The translations under genes were made by a program, and so were the position numbers. Under the pieces are notes generated by a model that saw only the letters and a program-made list of their open reading frames with translations, did not search any database and was not told where the DNA came from. Below are positions 54,626 to 63,273 of a stretch of 64,000 nucleotides of DNA, one piece after another (the stretch's first letter is position 1; each line of letters opens with the position of its first letter). This DNA is from Gammaproteobacteria bacterium (lineage in GTDB: Bacteria > Pseudomonadota > Gammaproteobacteria > HK1): positions 4,223,288-4,287,287 of the forward strand of contig WLWT01000001.1 in assembly GCA_012103455.1 (NCBI GenBank), in the 5' to 3' direction.

Positions 54626-55780
54626 ATGAACACTATTGCGCCCTTCGAAGTCCGCACCGAAGACCATGTGCTCGAGTGGATTCGCACGCGTGTTGCGCAC
54701 TATCCATGGCATGAGATGCCGGATGACGGCGGCTGGTTATACGGCGCTAACTTGCCCTACATGCAAGAGTTCTGCCATTACTGGTTGGAGAGCTATGACT
54801 GGCGCGCCCACGAAGCCGCCATCAACCGATTCGCGCAATTCAAAACCCGCGTCGGTGACATCGACATTCACTTTATCCACGAGCGTGGCAGCGGCCCCTC
54901 GCCAACACCGCTCATCATCAGCCACGGCTGGCCGGGCTCTATCGTCGAATTTCTGGATATCATCGAACCACTTGCTCACCCGGAGCGGTTCGGGGGCAAG
55001 GAGGAAGATGCTTTCGACGTCATCGCCCCCTCCCTGCCCGGCTTCGGCTTTTCCGGCCGACCCCCTCGCCCCATAGGTCCCCGGCGGGTGGCCGGCATCT
55101 TCAACCAGTTGATGACCGATGTGCTCGGCTATGACAGTTACATAGCGCAAGGCGGGGATTGGGGCGGCGCCATCGCCACCTGGTTGGGATTCGAGCATCC
55201 CGCCTGCCAAGCCATTCACGTCAATATCATGATGATGCGCCATCCCGATGGACCCATCGGCCCGGAGGAGCATGCTTGGGCCGAACGCTTCGAACGAGAA
55301 CAGGAGCTGGAAAGCGGCTACCGCACCCAACAAGCCACCAAACCGCAGACACTGAGCTACGCCATGATGGATAGCCCGGTGGGTGTTGCCGCTTGGATCA
55401 TCGAAAAATTCAACGCCTGGTCGGACACCGATGGGGATGATGTGGAAAGCGTCCATTCCAAGGATCTGCTGCTCACCAACATCATGGTGTACCTGATAAC
55501 CCGCACCTTCAACACCGCCTCATGGATTTATTTCGGCCGCCGCGAAGAAGGTGGCCGGCTTCTATCGCCGCAGGGTAAACGTGTAGAAGTGCCTACCGCT
55601 TGCGCCTTATTCCCCGCCGAGCTGTTGACCTGGCCACCGCGCTCCTACGTCGAGCGAGTCTACAACGTGGCCCAGTGGACGCAGATGCCCAAGGGTGGGC
55701 ATTTCGCCGCGCTGGAGCAGCCACAATTGCTCATGGACGACATCAGGGCTTTCGCGCGCACCGTAACAAGGCCTGCATGA
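54626..55780 (+). CDS. epoxide hydrolase, microsomal type
   Basis: A 384-residue alpha/beta hydrolase with an N-terminal EHN domain (IAPFEVRTEDHVLEWIRTRV, then WLYGANLPYMQEFCHYWLES). The oxyanion motif is PLIISHGWPGSIVEFLDIIE; the Asp nucleophile lies in YIAQGGDWGGAIATWLGFEH near residue 178. The terminal His is in MPKGGHFAALEQP. These features mark microsomal-type epoxide hydrolases that open epoxides to diols; the natural substrate is unknown. It stands alone, with the tldD gene upstream on the same strand. Confidence 0.88.
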   Translation: MNTIAPFEVRTEDHVLEWIRTRVAHYPWHEMPDDGGWLYGANLPYMQEFCHYWLESYDWRAHEAAINRFAQFKTRVGDIDIHFIHERGSGPSPTPLIISHGWPGSIVEFLDIIEPLAHPERFGGKEEDAFDVIAPSLPGFGFSGRPPRPIGPRRVAGIFNQLMTDVLGYDSYIAQGGDWGGAIATWLGFEHPACQAIHVNIMMMRHPDGPIGPEEHAWAERFEREQELESGYRTQQATKPQTLSYAMMDSPVGVAAWIIEKFNAWSDTDGDDVESVHSKDLLLTNIMVYLITRTFNTASWIYFGRREEGGRLLSPQGKRVEVPTACALFPAELLTWPPRSYVERVYNVAQWTQMPKGGHFAALEQPQLLMDDIRAFARTVTRPA

Positions 55781-55850
55781 ACCCTTCACCCATTCTGGGA
55801 TCAACGGTTCCACACTGTTCCGCAAGCAGTTAAATGCGGGCCGCTGCGAA

Positions 55851-56000
55851 TCAGTGCAACGACTTAAACCAGCGCCCCAATCGCTCAAAAGACTTTAAAA
55901 AATCCTCAGCGTGTCTTCTGCACTCGCGCGCGTCTTGAATAGCTCGAATGGCGTAACATTCGGCAATCCGAGACTCACGCTCCAAGTGTTCTCTGCTCAA
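55851..56000 (-). CDS. 49-codon open frame overlapping the lipoprotein stop
   Basis: The TTG at 56000 overlaps the lipoprotein TGA (TTGA, 4-nt overlap) and opens a 49-codon frame: MSREHLERESRIAECYAIRA, ending FERLGRWFKSLH. The product is highly charged and helical, with two Cys. No family is recognised. Its position at the end of the Tag-like operon and the overlap suggest translational coupling, but it may be a chance frame. It lies in the 216-bp stretch between the epoxide hydrolase gene and the operon end. Confidence 0.4.
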   Translation of the reverse strand: MSREHLERESRIAECYAIRAIQDARECRRHAEDFLKSFERLGRWFKSLH

Positions 56001-56545
56001 CTTTGCAGAAGTACGTCCAAGTCTTCCTTCAGCCGCTGCTCGGCGCCTTCCAACTCGGCGAGTTCCTCTTTCAACCGCACCACCTCCGCACCCGGAGACG
56101 GCTTTAATTCTTGTATACGCAGTTCCGCTTGCACCTTGAGCATCCGGTTTTTGTTTTCTTTCAGCCGCGCTTCGAGGATCGCGTAGTGGTCCTTCGCCTT
56201 GGCCAATGCCGCACGCGCCGCCGACGCATCCCGACCGGCTCGCGCGGCCAGCACTTCAAGATCCGACAACGTATTCACTTGCCTGACTAGAAGTTGGTTC
56301 GTCTTCTTGAAATCCACCTGGTACTGACGCAATTCAGCCTTAGCCGCTTCGGACCGTTGACCCGCAACGCGGTGACGCCTCTCCTGATCAGCCTCGTACC
56401 GCACCAGTTCTTGCGTTGCGCACCCCGACAGTCCGGCCATGAAAGCAACAGCCAGCAGCACAATCATGGCGTGCGCAATCATGGTGGGGGCAATCATGGA
56501 GTGTGATGACTGTTGACGCGCCGTTGAACCATTTTTTCTTCTCAC
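55997..56545 (-). CDS. coiled-coil outer-membrane-type lipoprotein (TagQ-position)
   Basis: A 182-residue protein with a signal peptide (AMIVLLAVAFMAGLSGCATQ) ending in the lipobox LSGC; the lipidated cysteine is near residue 42. The rest is a long charged coiled coil (about residues 50-180). The residue after the Cys is Ala, so outer membrane sorting is likely. In the T6SS threonine-phosphorylation pathway TagQ is an outer membrane lipoprotein that holds TagR; this gene has the matching place in the operon, but sequence homology to TagQ was not tested. The start (GTG at 56545) overlaps the upstream stop by 4 nt; three in-frame ATGs follow, spaced 15 bp by a repeat. Confidence 0.75.
   Translation of the reverse strand: MRRKNGSTARQQSSHSMIAPTMIAHAMIVLLAVAFMAGLSGCATQELVRYEADQERRHRVAGQRSEAAKAELRQYQVDFKKTNQLLVRQVNTLSDLEVLAARAGRDASAARAALAKAKDHYAILEARLKENKNRMLKVQAELRIQELKPSPGAEVVRLKEELAELEGAEQRLKEDLDVLLQS
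56461..56505. repeat. 15-bp imperfect tandem repeat, three units, in the lipoprotein N-terminus
   Basis: CAATCATGGCGTGCG, CAATCATGGTGGGGG and CAATCATGGAGTGTG follow at exactly 15 bp. On the minus strand each unit carries an in-frame ATG (MIAPT-MIAHA-MIVLL), so the repeat multiplies possible start codons. Confidence 0.85.
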
Positions 56546-57486
56546 GGATCACCTCCTCCGCTATCCGAGTCCTGTGAATAATCGAAAGCGGGTGTCGCCG
56601 GCTCCAATGTGGGCACGGATTGAAGCTGTTCGAGCATCGAATCTTCGATCGCCTCAAGCTCTGCAATCGCCATTCGTTTTTGTTCGATTTTTTGTCCGAG
56701 TATGTACACCGAACCCCCTTTCTCGCGCGTTTCATCGAGCACGTCTTCCCATCCGGCAAGTTCCTTCTTGCCAGCTTCGAGCGCATCCGTCACGGCATTC
56801 ACATTGCTCTCGATACGCGCCTGCTCTCTTTGCGCATCACTCATCGAAATTCGGTTGGAGTGGACCCGGGCGCGCAGCGCCACTATACGTTGATTGTTCT
56901 GCACGGCAACCTTGCGTGCATCCTCGTTCAATTGTCTTAACGCCACCACTTCCTGCTCCAGATCGGCGGCCATCGCTTCGGCGTCCAGGACCTGGTCTTC
57001 CTTGCCTTTTACCCGCCTGGAATCCACATAGCGGGAATACAAAAATGTGCCTGCACCAACACCCAGCGCCACTGCAATACATCGCTTGCGTTTCTTCTCC
57101 GACAAGAGCAGACATCCCGCTAGCGCGATGCCGCCCACCACAGCGGCTTTCTCGATACTCGCTCTCAACACCAAGTTATCGATATATTCATGCCGACGCT
57201 GCCGTAGACGCTTCTCCTCGGGGGTGAGCGAAGAGGTGAGCGGCGGCCCATCGACCGACGAACCCGAGCGAAGCAGACTTCTCTTGAAGTCTTCCCAGCC
57301 TTCCTCAATGTCCGGTTGTTGTGCCCCGCTTGGACCGCTTGCCACCAGCACCACACACAAAGCCAAAGCAGCGCCCACATCAGACCACCGGTGATTCGGT
57401 GAACGCCGATGATTCAACCAACAATGTCGTCTGCGATGCATCTGAGTCCTACCTCTGCGCCTGCGTCCGTGGCGAGATAAATTCAT
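56542..57486 (-). CDS. exported coiled-coil protein with a glycine-rich membrane segment
   Basis: Up to 314 residues. A very basic N-terminus (RHGRRRRGRT and on) precedes a signal-like segment (GAALALCVVLVASGPSGAQQ). A second hydrophobic stretch lies at about residues 113-155 (AAVVGGIALAGCLLLSEKKR and AVALGVGAGTFLYSRYVDSR). The second half is a coiled coil of about 130 residues. No family is recognised. An ATG at 57441 would give a more usual signal peptide and may be the true start. It stands between tagR-like and lipoprotein genes and so probably belongs to the same envelope signalling complex. Confidence 0.7.
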   Translation of the reverse strand: MNLSRHGRRRRGRTQMHRRRHCWLNHRRSPNHRWSDVGAALALCVVLVASGPSGAQQPDIEEGWEDFKRSLLRSGSSVDGPPLTSSLTPEEKRLRQRRHEYIDNLVLRASIEKAAVVGGIALAGCLLLSEKKRKRCIAVALGVGAGTFLYSRYVDSRRVKGKEDQVLDAEAMAADLEQEVVALRQLNEDARKVAVQNNQRIVALRARVHSNRISMSDAQREQARIESNVNAVTDALEAGKKELAGWEDVLDETREKGGSVYILGQKIEQKRMAIAELEAIEDSMLEQLQSVPTLEPATPAFDYSQDSDSGGGDP

Positions 57487-57511
57487 TGCGTTGTCATCAT
57501 TGCGTTGTCAG
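57484..57511. repeat. 14-bp tandem duplication across the tagR-like stop codon
   Basis: CATTGCGTTGTCAT is followed by CATTGCGTTGTCAG. The stop codon of the SUMF1-domain gene lies in the pair and the start of the next gene lies at its edge. Confidence 0.65.
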
Positions 57512-59083
57512 TTTGGCGCGCTCACAGAACTTGCCGCCGCGCCGAATTCGCAGCAGATCATCAACGATTTGTTCGCGCTTGAGCGCAAAGCCTTGCTTGA
57601 CCTGTACCACGTGCTTATAGACTGGAACAACGAATGCCGCGAATTCAGTGGCACCAGCCTGTTTCATGCGCTCGAACGCAGGCTTGGCTTGAGCCGAAAT
57701 AATAGCGCTAGGAAAGCCATCGGCATACTCGACCACGCCGTCCTGATAGTCGCGCAATGCTTCGATACTCTGCTTGTGTTTACGCCTGGCAGGTCCTTGA
57801 AACTTCTTGATGCGCTCCGGCTTATCTTTGTTTTTTTCAAGGATCAATTGCAAGTTGCCCAGATCGCAGATGCGCCGATGCGCTCTATGCGCCAACAATG
57901 CGACCGTGCGCAGTTGACTCGAGGCCGCCCGATCTCTTGCATCGTTGCGAGTACGTATATTCGCCCTCAATGTGTCCACCAAGCGCTCCAGGCGGTGTTT
58001 GAAAGCCGCATCCGGTGCGGCATCCGCCAACGTCTTGAGCTCTTCGATGGGATCCGTTTTAGGCTCGGCGCCGACACTAGCGCCGCCGGTGGCCGGCTCG
58101 GGCGCAGCCACCACCCGAGGCAACCGCTTCCAAGCTTCGCGTAGCGCGTTCAGCCGCGCCGCGGAGCGCTCGACCGGCATCGATATCACCAACCGTAGGC
58201 CGGCTCTGCGCAAAGCCCGCTTGCCCGCTTTTCCATAGGGGATGACCTCGCGCCGCCAGGTACTGCGCATGGCCTCGCGCGGAACCTTGACGTGACCGCC
58301 TTTTACGACCCAGCCACCGCTTTGGCCATGCAAACGGCCGTGTTTGTTCAACTGGTAGGTATCGAGGACGTATTCAGCCACGTTCCCGAGAACATCATGC
58401 AACCCCAATGGGTTAGGCTCCAACAATCCGATTTCCTGCAATTTACCCCGCGAATGCTGTGGATGCTGAAACCACGCATACCGCTCTATCCCGGCGCTCA
58501 TCGGAAACCGGTCCGCCCGAAACTCCGATGCGCTGACCTTCCTGCCCCCCCGCGTTGAGAACTCCCATTCCGCCTCCGTCGGCAAGCGCACGAAGGCGAG
58601 CGCTCCATCGAGCTCAGGTAGCTTGTCCGGATGGTTTTTATGCAACCAGAGGGTGTACCGGTGGGCAAACGCCTGCGCTTCGATCACCGTCATGCCGGCG
58701 GCAGGCAAATCGGCCTTCGCTACCTTGCCGCATGTCTCATCGAGCGCCGCCCACTGCGACCGATTGACTTCATACCGGCCGATCCAGAACGAACGCGTCG
58801 CTGGCGACCCGGCGTTGAAGCCACCGGCAAGATAAACCTCGCGCGGTCCTTCGGAGAAACCCACATCGTCTCTGCGAGAGCCCAGTTGCACGCGCGCATC
58901 GCCAAACTCCCCGGCACTAGAGGCAGTAACCTCGACCTTCGCAAACACCATTTCGCGCTCACAAGGCATCGGCATGATGATATCTATCGCTTTCATAGGA
59001 CGCGGATTGTCAGCCGATTCTCGTGCCACCAGCGAGGCCGAGAAGAACAGCGCTGCGAATCCTGCACGATAAACGAATTTCAT
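57497..59083 (-). CDS. periplasmic SUMF1/formylglycine-generating-enzyme-like protein (TagR-like)
   Basis: A 528-residue exported protein. It opens with a signal peptide (KFVYRAGFAALFFSASLVAR). A SUMF1 domain spans about residues 65-300, with SFWIGRYEVNRSQWAALDET, RLPTEAEWEFSTRGGRK and LHDVLGNVAEYVLDTY. After a linker, about 190 residues form a helical C-terminal region. The paired Cys of true formylglycine-generating enzymes are not seen, so this is likely a binding/sensor protein as TagR is in the PpkA pathway. It sits in one operon with vWA, ABC ATPase and permease genes. A MITE is inserted between the permease gene and this one. Confidence 0.8.
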   Translation of the reverse strand: MKFVYRAGFAALFFSASLVARESADNPRPMKAIDIIMPMPCEREMVFAKVEVTASSAGEFGDARVQLGSRRDDVGFSEGPREVYLAGGFNAGSPATRSFWIGRYEVNRSQWAALDETCGKVAKADLPAAGMTVIEAQAFAHRYTLWLHKNHPDKLPELDGALAFVRLPTEAEWEFSTRGGRKVSASEFRADRFPMSAGIERYAWFQHPQHSRGKLQEIGLLEPNPLGLHDVLGNVAEYVLDTYQLNKHGRLHGQSGGWVVKGGHVKVPREAMRSTWRREVIPYGKAGKRALRRAGLRLVISMPVERSAARLNALREAWKRLPRVVAAPEPATGGASVGAEPKTDPIEELKTLADAAPDAAFKHRLERLVDTLRANIRTRNDARDRAASSQLRTVALLAHRAHRRICDLGNLQLILEKNKDKPERIKKFQGPARRKHKQSIEALRDYQDGVVEYADGFPSAIISAQAKPAFERMKQAGATEFAAFVVPVYKHVVQVKQGFALKREQIVDDLLRIRRGGKFCERAKLTTQ

Positions 59084-59112
59084 TGCGCGATCTCGCTGTT
59101 TAATTATCTTTA

Positions 59113-59253
59113 GGGCGCCTGCTAAAAATAGTCATTGTTTCGTGAGTGCAAGGAAGCACCGCGCGCGCAACCGCAGTGTATAGGTGATACCTGAGGATTC
59201 GAGCACGGCGCTGACGCCGCAATCGCGGAAAAAGTGCATGTTTAGAGCTGCTC
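59113..59253. mobile_element. MITE copy 5 (141 bp) inside the Tag-like operon
   Basis: Runs from GGGCGCCTGCTAAAAATAG to the decayed right end TTTAGAGCTGCTC. Flanks TTTA (59109-59112) and TTCA (59254-59257) agree at three of four bases. Its right flank forms part of the TGA stop region of the upstream permease gene. Confidence 0.8.
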
Positions 59254-59254
59254 T

Positions 59255-60469
59255 TCAAATTTCGCGCAAAGCATCGGATGGAGCCACCAGGGCGGAGCGG
59301 CTGCCCGCCACCAGCGCTGGCAAAACACACAATACAACGATCGCCGCTATGCAACCCAGCCAATGTTCCGGGCCTAAGGCTACCAGGGTTCGTGTTGCTC
59401 GCATGGACGCGAACAAGGCCTCTACCAGGCGTTCGCCCGCACCCACAGCCACGGCAACCAATACCATGGACATGGCGGCCACCATCAATGCTTGCACGAC
59501 CGGTAACGCCGCCAACCAGGCCGGAGGAAACCCCATCAAGCTCAACACGGCGAGCGCTTTGCGCTTGCGCTCGACGGCCGCCGTCATGCTGGCAATCAAT
59601 GCGAACGACAAACCCGCGGCCGCCAGTCCCACCAGCAGTAGAAAAAGAGACAACAAGGTAGCGCGCAGTTGCGTCACTTGCGCTATCTGGCTTTGGCGGC
59701 TTTTGAATTCGACGCCCAAGATATCAGAGGCCGCCTGGGCCGCCAGCGCCACGGTCTCCAATTGCGTAGCGTAGACACGCACGCTCGCATAACGCGAGAT
59801 CGGGCGCCATGGTCGATCACCGCCCACACCGAACAAAGGCACCGCATGGCCGTCTTTATACCGTTCCACCGCTTCTATGAAAGCGGCATGTACATATATC
59901 GTGGTACGGCGATCGGCAGCATTCGGCAAAATTCTCTCCACCGTGAGCCATTGCTGCGTTTCTTCATCAGCCGCATCGCGCTTCCTGGTCACCAGCACGC
60001 GGATCATGTCTCCTGGTGCAACGTCTAGATCCTTGGCAAGGCGCGCGGCAAGAGAGACGGTGCGAACGCCAGGCGCCAAGCTAACACCGTCTTCGGACAG
60101 TGGGTCACCCGGTGCGCTGGGCAGTACCGTCGTCTCGCGCCAACCGCTTATCTTGCGAGCATCCTGGGCCCGCACCAACACTTGCCCGGCAATGGCCCGC
60201 ACACTGGGCACCGCGAATCGAATGGACGCACGGGATCGGAGGGCGTGCAACTCATCCTCCGTCAGATTGAGGCTTCGCGACTGACGGATACGCAGGATCT
60301 GCGGATCGGAGACCAGCTCATCGACGAGGGATCCGATGTACGCATTGACGAGTCCGAGTTGGACGAATAGCGGACTTACGATAGCGACGATAATAGCGAT
60401 CTGACACAGCGTGGCGAGCCAATCGTGGCGTAAATCGCAAAGAGCGCAGTGCCACAGCTTGGCAATCAC
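59255..60469 (-). CDS. ABC transporter permease, FtsX/LolC-like (TagS-like)
   Basis: A 404-residue MacB/FtsX-type permease with one N-terminal helix (LCQIAIIVAIVSPLFVQLGL), a periplasmic domain of about 220 residues and three C-terminal helices (LFLLLVGLAAAGLSFALIAS, ALMVAAMSMVLVAVAVGAG and LGCIAAIVVLCVLPALVAGS). Such permeases usually transmit ATP-driven movement across the membrane and do not act as pores. The ATGA overlap with the ATPase gene shows they form one transporter. TagS with TagT is needed for PpkA signalling in the T6SS pathway. The stop codon falls in the target-duplication region of MITE copy 5. Confidence 0.82.
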   Translation of the reverse strand: MIAKLWHCALCDLRHDWLATLCQIAIIVAIVSPLFVQLGLVNAYIGSLVDELVSDPQILRIRQSRSLNLTEDELHALRSRASIRFAVPSVRAIAGQVLVRAQDARKISGWRETTVLPSAPGDPLSEDGVSLAPGVRTVSLAARLAKDLDVAPGDMIRVLVTRKRDAADEETQQWLTVERILPNAADRRTTIYVHAAFIEAVERYKDGHAVPLFGVGGDRPWRPISRYASVRVYATQLETVALAAQAASDILGVEFKSRQSQIAQVTQLRATLLSLFLLLVGLAAAGLSFALIASMTAAVERKRKALAVLSLMGFPPAWLAALPVVQALMVAAMSMVLVAVAVGAGERLVEALFASMRATRTLVALGPEHWLGCIAAIVVLCVLPALVAGSRSALVAPSDALREI

Positions 60470-61197
60470 GCCACACTACACAATGTGCTGATGCGCATGC
60501 CGGCCTGTGCACTTACATGGATATCGAGTTCATGCAATTGGAAACCGAAGCGCTCCGCTAGCTCACGGTTATGCGTCACCATCACTGCCGCGCAACCGGT
60601 TTCGTCCAACGCTTGACAGAGCAAAGTGAGGGTGGCATCGGCGTTGTGCGGATCCAACGAAGCAGTCGGCTCGTCCGCCAAAATGAGCTTAGGCCGATGC
60701 ACCAGCGCGCGCGCGATCGCAACCCGCTGGCGCTCACCGATCGAGAGGCTGGCAGGTTTGCGCGCTAGCAGTTGCGCACTTAGGGCCAATTGATCCGCTA
60801 TCTTCGCCAGTACATCCGGATCCTTGACCGGCATCGCCATGGCAATGTTGTCGCGGGCGCACAGAAACGGCAGCAAACCACCGGTTTGCAGTATGTAGCC
60901 TGTGGCGCGTCTGCGTAGCGCACAAAGCGCAGCCGGACGAATGGGCTGCCAAAGAGACGCCGCATCGACCACGCCGCCATCTGCGGCCAGCCAGTAATTC
61001 CCACCCGTCGGTGGCAAACACAAGCCCAATAAGTCGAGCAGGGTGCTCTTGCCCGAACCACTAGGCCCCACTAAGGCGATTTTAGCGCCGGCGGCGACGC
61101 TGAGTTGTGGAACGCGCAGTTCCAGATATTGACCCGCAGCGACTGGCCGGCGAAAACTCAAGTCGGTCAGTTTTGCCACCGGTACAGCGTGCCTCAT
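60466..61197 (-). CDS. ABC transporter ATP-binding protein, LolD/MacB-like (TagT-like)
   Basis: A 243-residue ATPase. Walker A is ALVGPSGSGKSTLLDLLGLC near residue 42, the signature is LSIGERQRVAIARALVHR and Walker B is LILADEPTASLDPHNADATL, with the H-loop in VMVTHNRELAERF. It powers the FtsX-type permease encoded next to it, with a 4-nt overlap. It lies 17 bp after the vWA gene in the same direction. Role as TagT-like partner is inferred from the neighbours. Confidence 0.9.
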   Translation of the reverse strand: MRHAVPVAKLTDLSFRRPVAAGQYLELRVPQLSVAAGAKIALVGPSGSGKSTLLDLLGLCLPPTGGNYWLAADGGVVDAASLWQPIRPAALCALRRRATGYILQTGGLLPFLCARDNIAMAMPVKDPDVLAKIADQLALSAQLLARKPASLSIGERQRVAIARALVHRPKLILADEPTASLDPHNADATLTLLCQALDETGCAAVMVTHNRELAERFGFQLHELDIHVSAQAGMRISTLCSVA

Positions 61198-61214
61198 AGC
61201 CCACCTTCGGTGCT

Positions 61215-63273
61215 CTACGGCAACAGCGTCAGTGGCATGGGATATACCGCATCGCCGGGCTCATCGGCGCGGTGCAGTTGTGTCCAGTTATCGGCATCAT
61301 CGTGTAACCGCTGGTACGTCTTGACTTTGCTTAACAGACTATCGGTGAAGCTGAGTACTTCGGCAGCTTCCAGATCCAGCCAGGCGTCTTCGGCGATCAG
61401 TTCCATTGCTCGGCTCTTGTAAGGCAGATCCTCCAGGAACTCGAGCAACTCGGTATCTTCTAATCGCGTCGCATAACCGCTTTTGCCAATCTTCGGATCA
61501 CGGCCCAACTTGAGAGCCAACGATGAGATACTAGGTAAGAATGCCTGCGGGTCGAACTCGCTTTCGATGGCTGCGTTGTAGATCTCTTGCACCGTATCGC
61601 GTAAGTCGCTGAGCTGATCTTTGGTGATCAACAAGCGCACGGAAAATGCCCAACTACCACTTCGCGGCGACAATTCCATGGCCCAGGCATGGAACATCGA
61701 CGGCGCCGTAGTACCGGCGCTAGAGCCTAGATATCTGAGCTGCATGGCCCGTCCAACCGCCTGATTCTTCTGCGCTATCGTCAGCGGTTTGCCTGCCGTG
61801 GAACCCTGCTCGACCGGTTGTACAGCTTGGCCGCTAGTCGCTTCCCGTACATGCTGTATCAAATCATTGGCGAGCTGCTGCACCGCTGATCGGTAAGCCA
61901 CTTCGCTGTCACGCGCGGACGCTACGCCATAATAAAGAGAGCCCGCGCCAGGATAACGGCTCACCGCCTCCATTTGCGCTTTGGCAACCTCGATGTCACC
62001 GCGCTGCCGCGCAGCACGGGTCAGAATGTGATACGAATAGATGGCTACGCCTTTTTCTATTGCAAGCGCATTGATATCTTCGATAGTACTCGCCGTCGCG
62101 CTAGCGGGGGTATCGCCGTCGGCCGTTGCGCCGCGCAAACTGGCATCGGACATATACACGATGTAGCGGCCACCGAACTGTTCCCAATCGACGTCGTTCA
62201 ACGCCGATTGAATACCCGCCAATCCATCTTCGGCCCAGCTTCGTGTAGAAACCGGCGACGCCGCTAGCTGCTGCGCACCCGCCAGAAACTTCTGCGCGCT
62301 ATCGGCCTTCGCCGGATCGACGAACATGCGCGTCAGATAACCCACACCACGCACGGCTTCAGGATCATCGCGAAAACCGATGAGCCCAAAGCGCACCTTG
62401 TCGGACAAGCCGGCGCGTTGTAACGACTCCAACAATTCAACAGCAGCCTCACGCGTCGAGTCTATATCTCGCTGCATGGAACCCGATGCATCGACTACGA
62501 ATACCACGGCGGTGCGGTAGTCTTCGAGGTTTGGATTGACCCGGGCAGACAAAGACGCGGGTGGTTTGGCTGGCGGCGTATTCTTGGTGACCGCAGCCAC
62601 TTCAAGTAGAGCGGACTTGATACGGCGCCCTTGGATTTTGTGCACCGCTGGCTCTTCCGCTGCCAAGATAGGCAGCAGGTAGAGCTGCTTGCGAATGTCC
62701 ACGAAGGTATCGGGTTCGACGGCAATCACTTCCTGAAACGGTGGCGCCGAACCCTGATCGATTGCGGCATAGACCGACGCTTGCCGTTGCTCCAAGCCGC
62801 TCGCGGTCATGAACTGCAACATCTTGTCACGCTCGGAGAAGAACAACACTCGATCACGGTGGGCCGGATCTTCGAAGCTCAACACGATATTTTGCTTCCA
62901 CGGCACCGTATGCTCGGCGTCTACCATGCCCGCATGCACACCGCGGGTATTGGGACCCACCAACAAGGTGCCGTCTTCATTCTCCGCATAGACATAATAA
63001 ATCGTCATTGGCGCCACGGCTTGCGCTTTTTTTTTGCAGGCAATCGAGCGGCGGCCGGCAAGGCTCGAGTACCGCACCAGGCCGGGTCAAAACACGCTTG
63101 TAGAGCGTGGTCTTGTTGTCCATCAACAGCGGCCGCGCGCCCTCGGTCGCATCGACTGCAATGGCGCTAGCTACCAGTGCACCGCAAAGCGCAGCCAATA
63201 ACCCGATGCTTGGACGCGCCGGTTTTCGAGTATTGCCAAGGATGCCTGCGCCATCAGAGTAAAGAGTGCTCAT
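61215..63273 (-). CDS. vWA-domain protein, PpkA C-terminal type, split by an A9 frameshift
   Basis: Two overlapping frames make one gene. The first part starts at ATG 63273, overlapping the upstream stop by 4 nt (ATGA); it has a membrane anchor or signal (SIGLLAALCGALVASAIAVD) and the block RPLLMDNKTTLYKRVLTRPG. At 63027-63035 the minus strand reads nine A. After a one-base shift the second frame continues as APMTIYYVYAENEDG, with VPWKQNIVLSF and a vWA domain whose MIDAS is FVVDASGSMQRD. The joined order matches the C-terminal half of PpkA-like proteins. Eight A would join them (about 685 residues). Either a sequencing error, slippage or a real break. Confidence 0.8.
63027..63035 (-). other. 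A9 homopolymer at the frame junction of the vWA gene
   Basis: Nine consecutive T on the plus strand (nine A in the transcript). Removing one base restores a single open frame through the vWA gene. Runs of this length can vary by polymerase slippage during replication or transcription. Confidence 0.75.

Noticed and set aside
8608..57511. Short repeat arrays considered as CRISPR
   Set aside because: Units are only 13-16 bp, directly adjacent with no spacers, and no cas genes are present.
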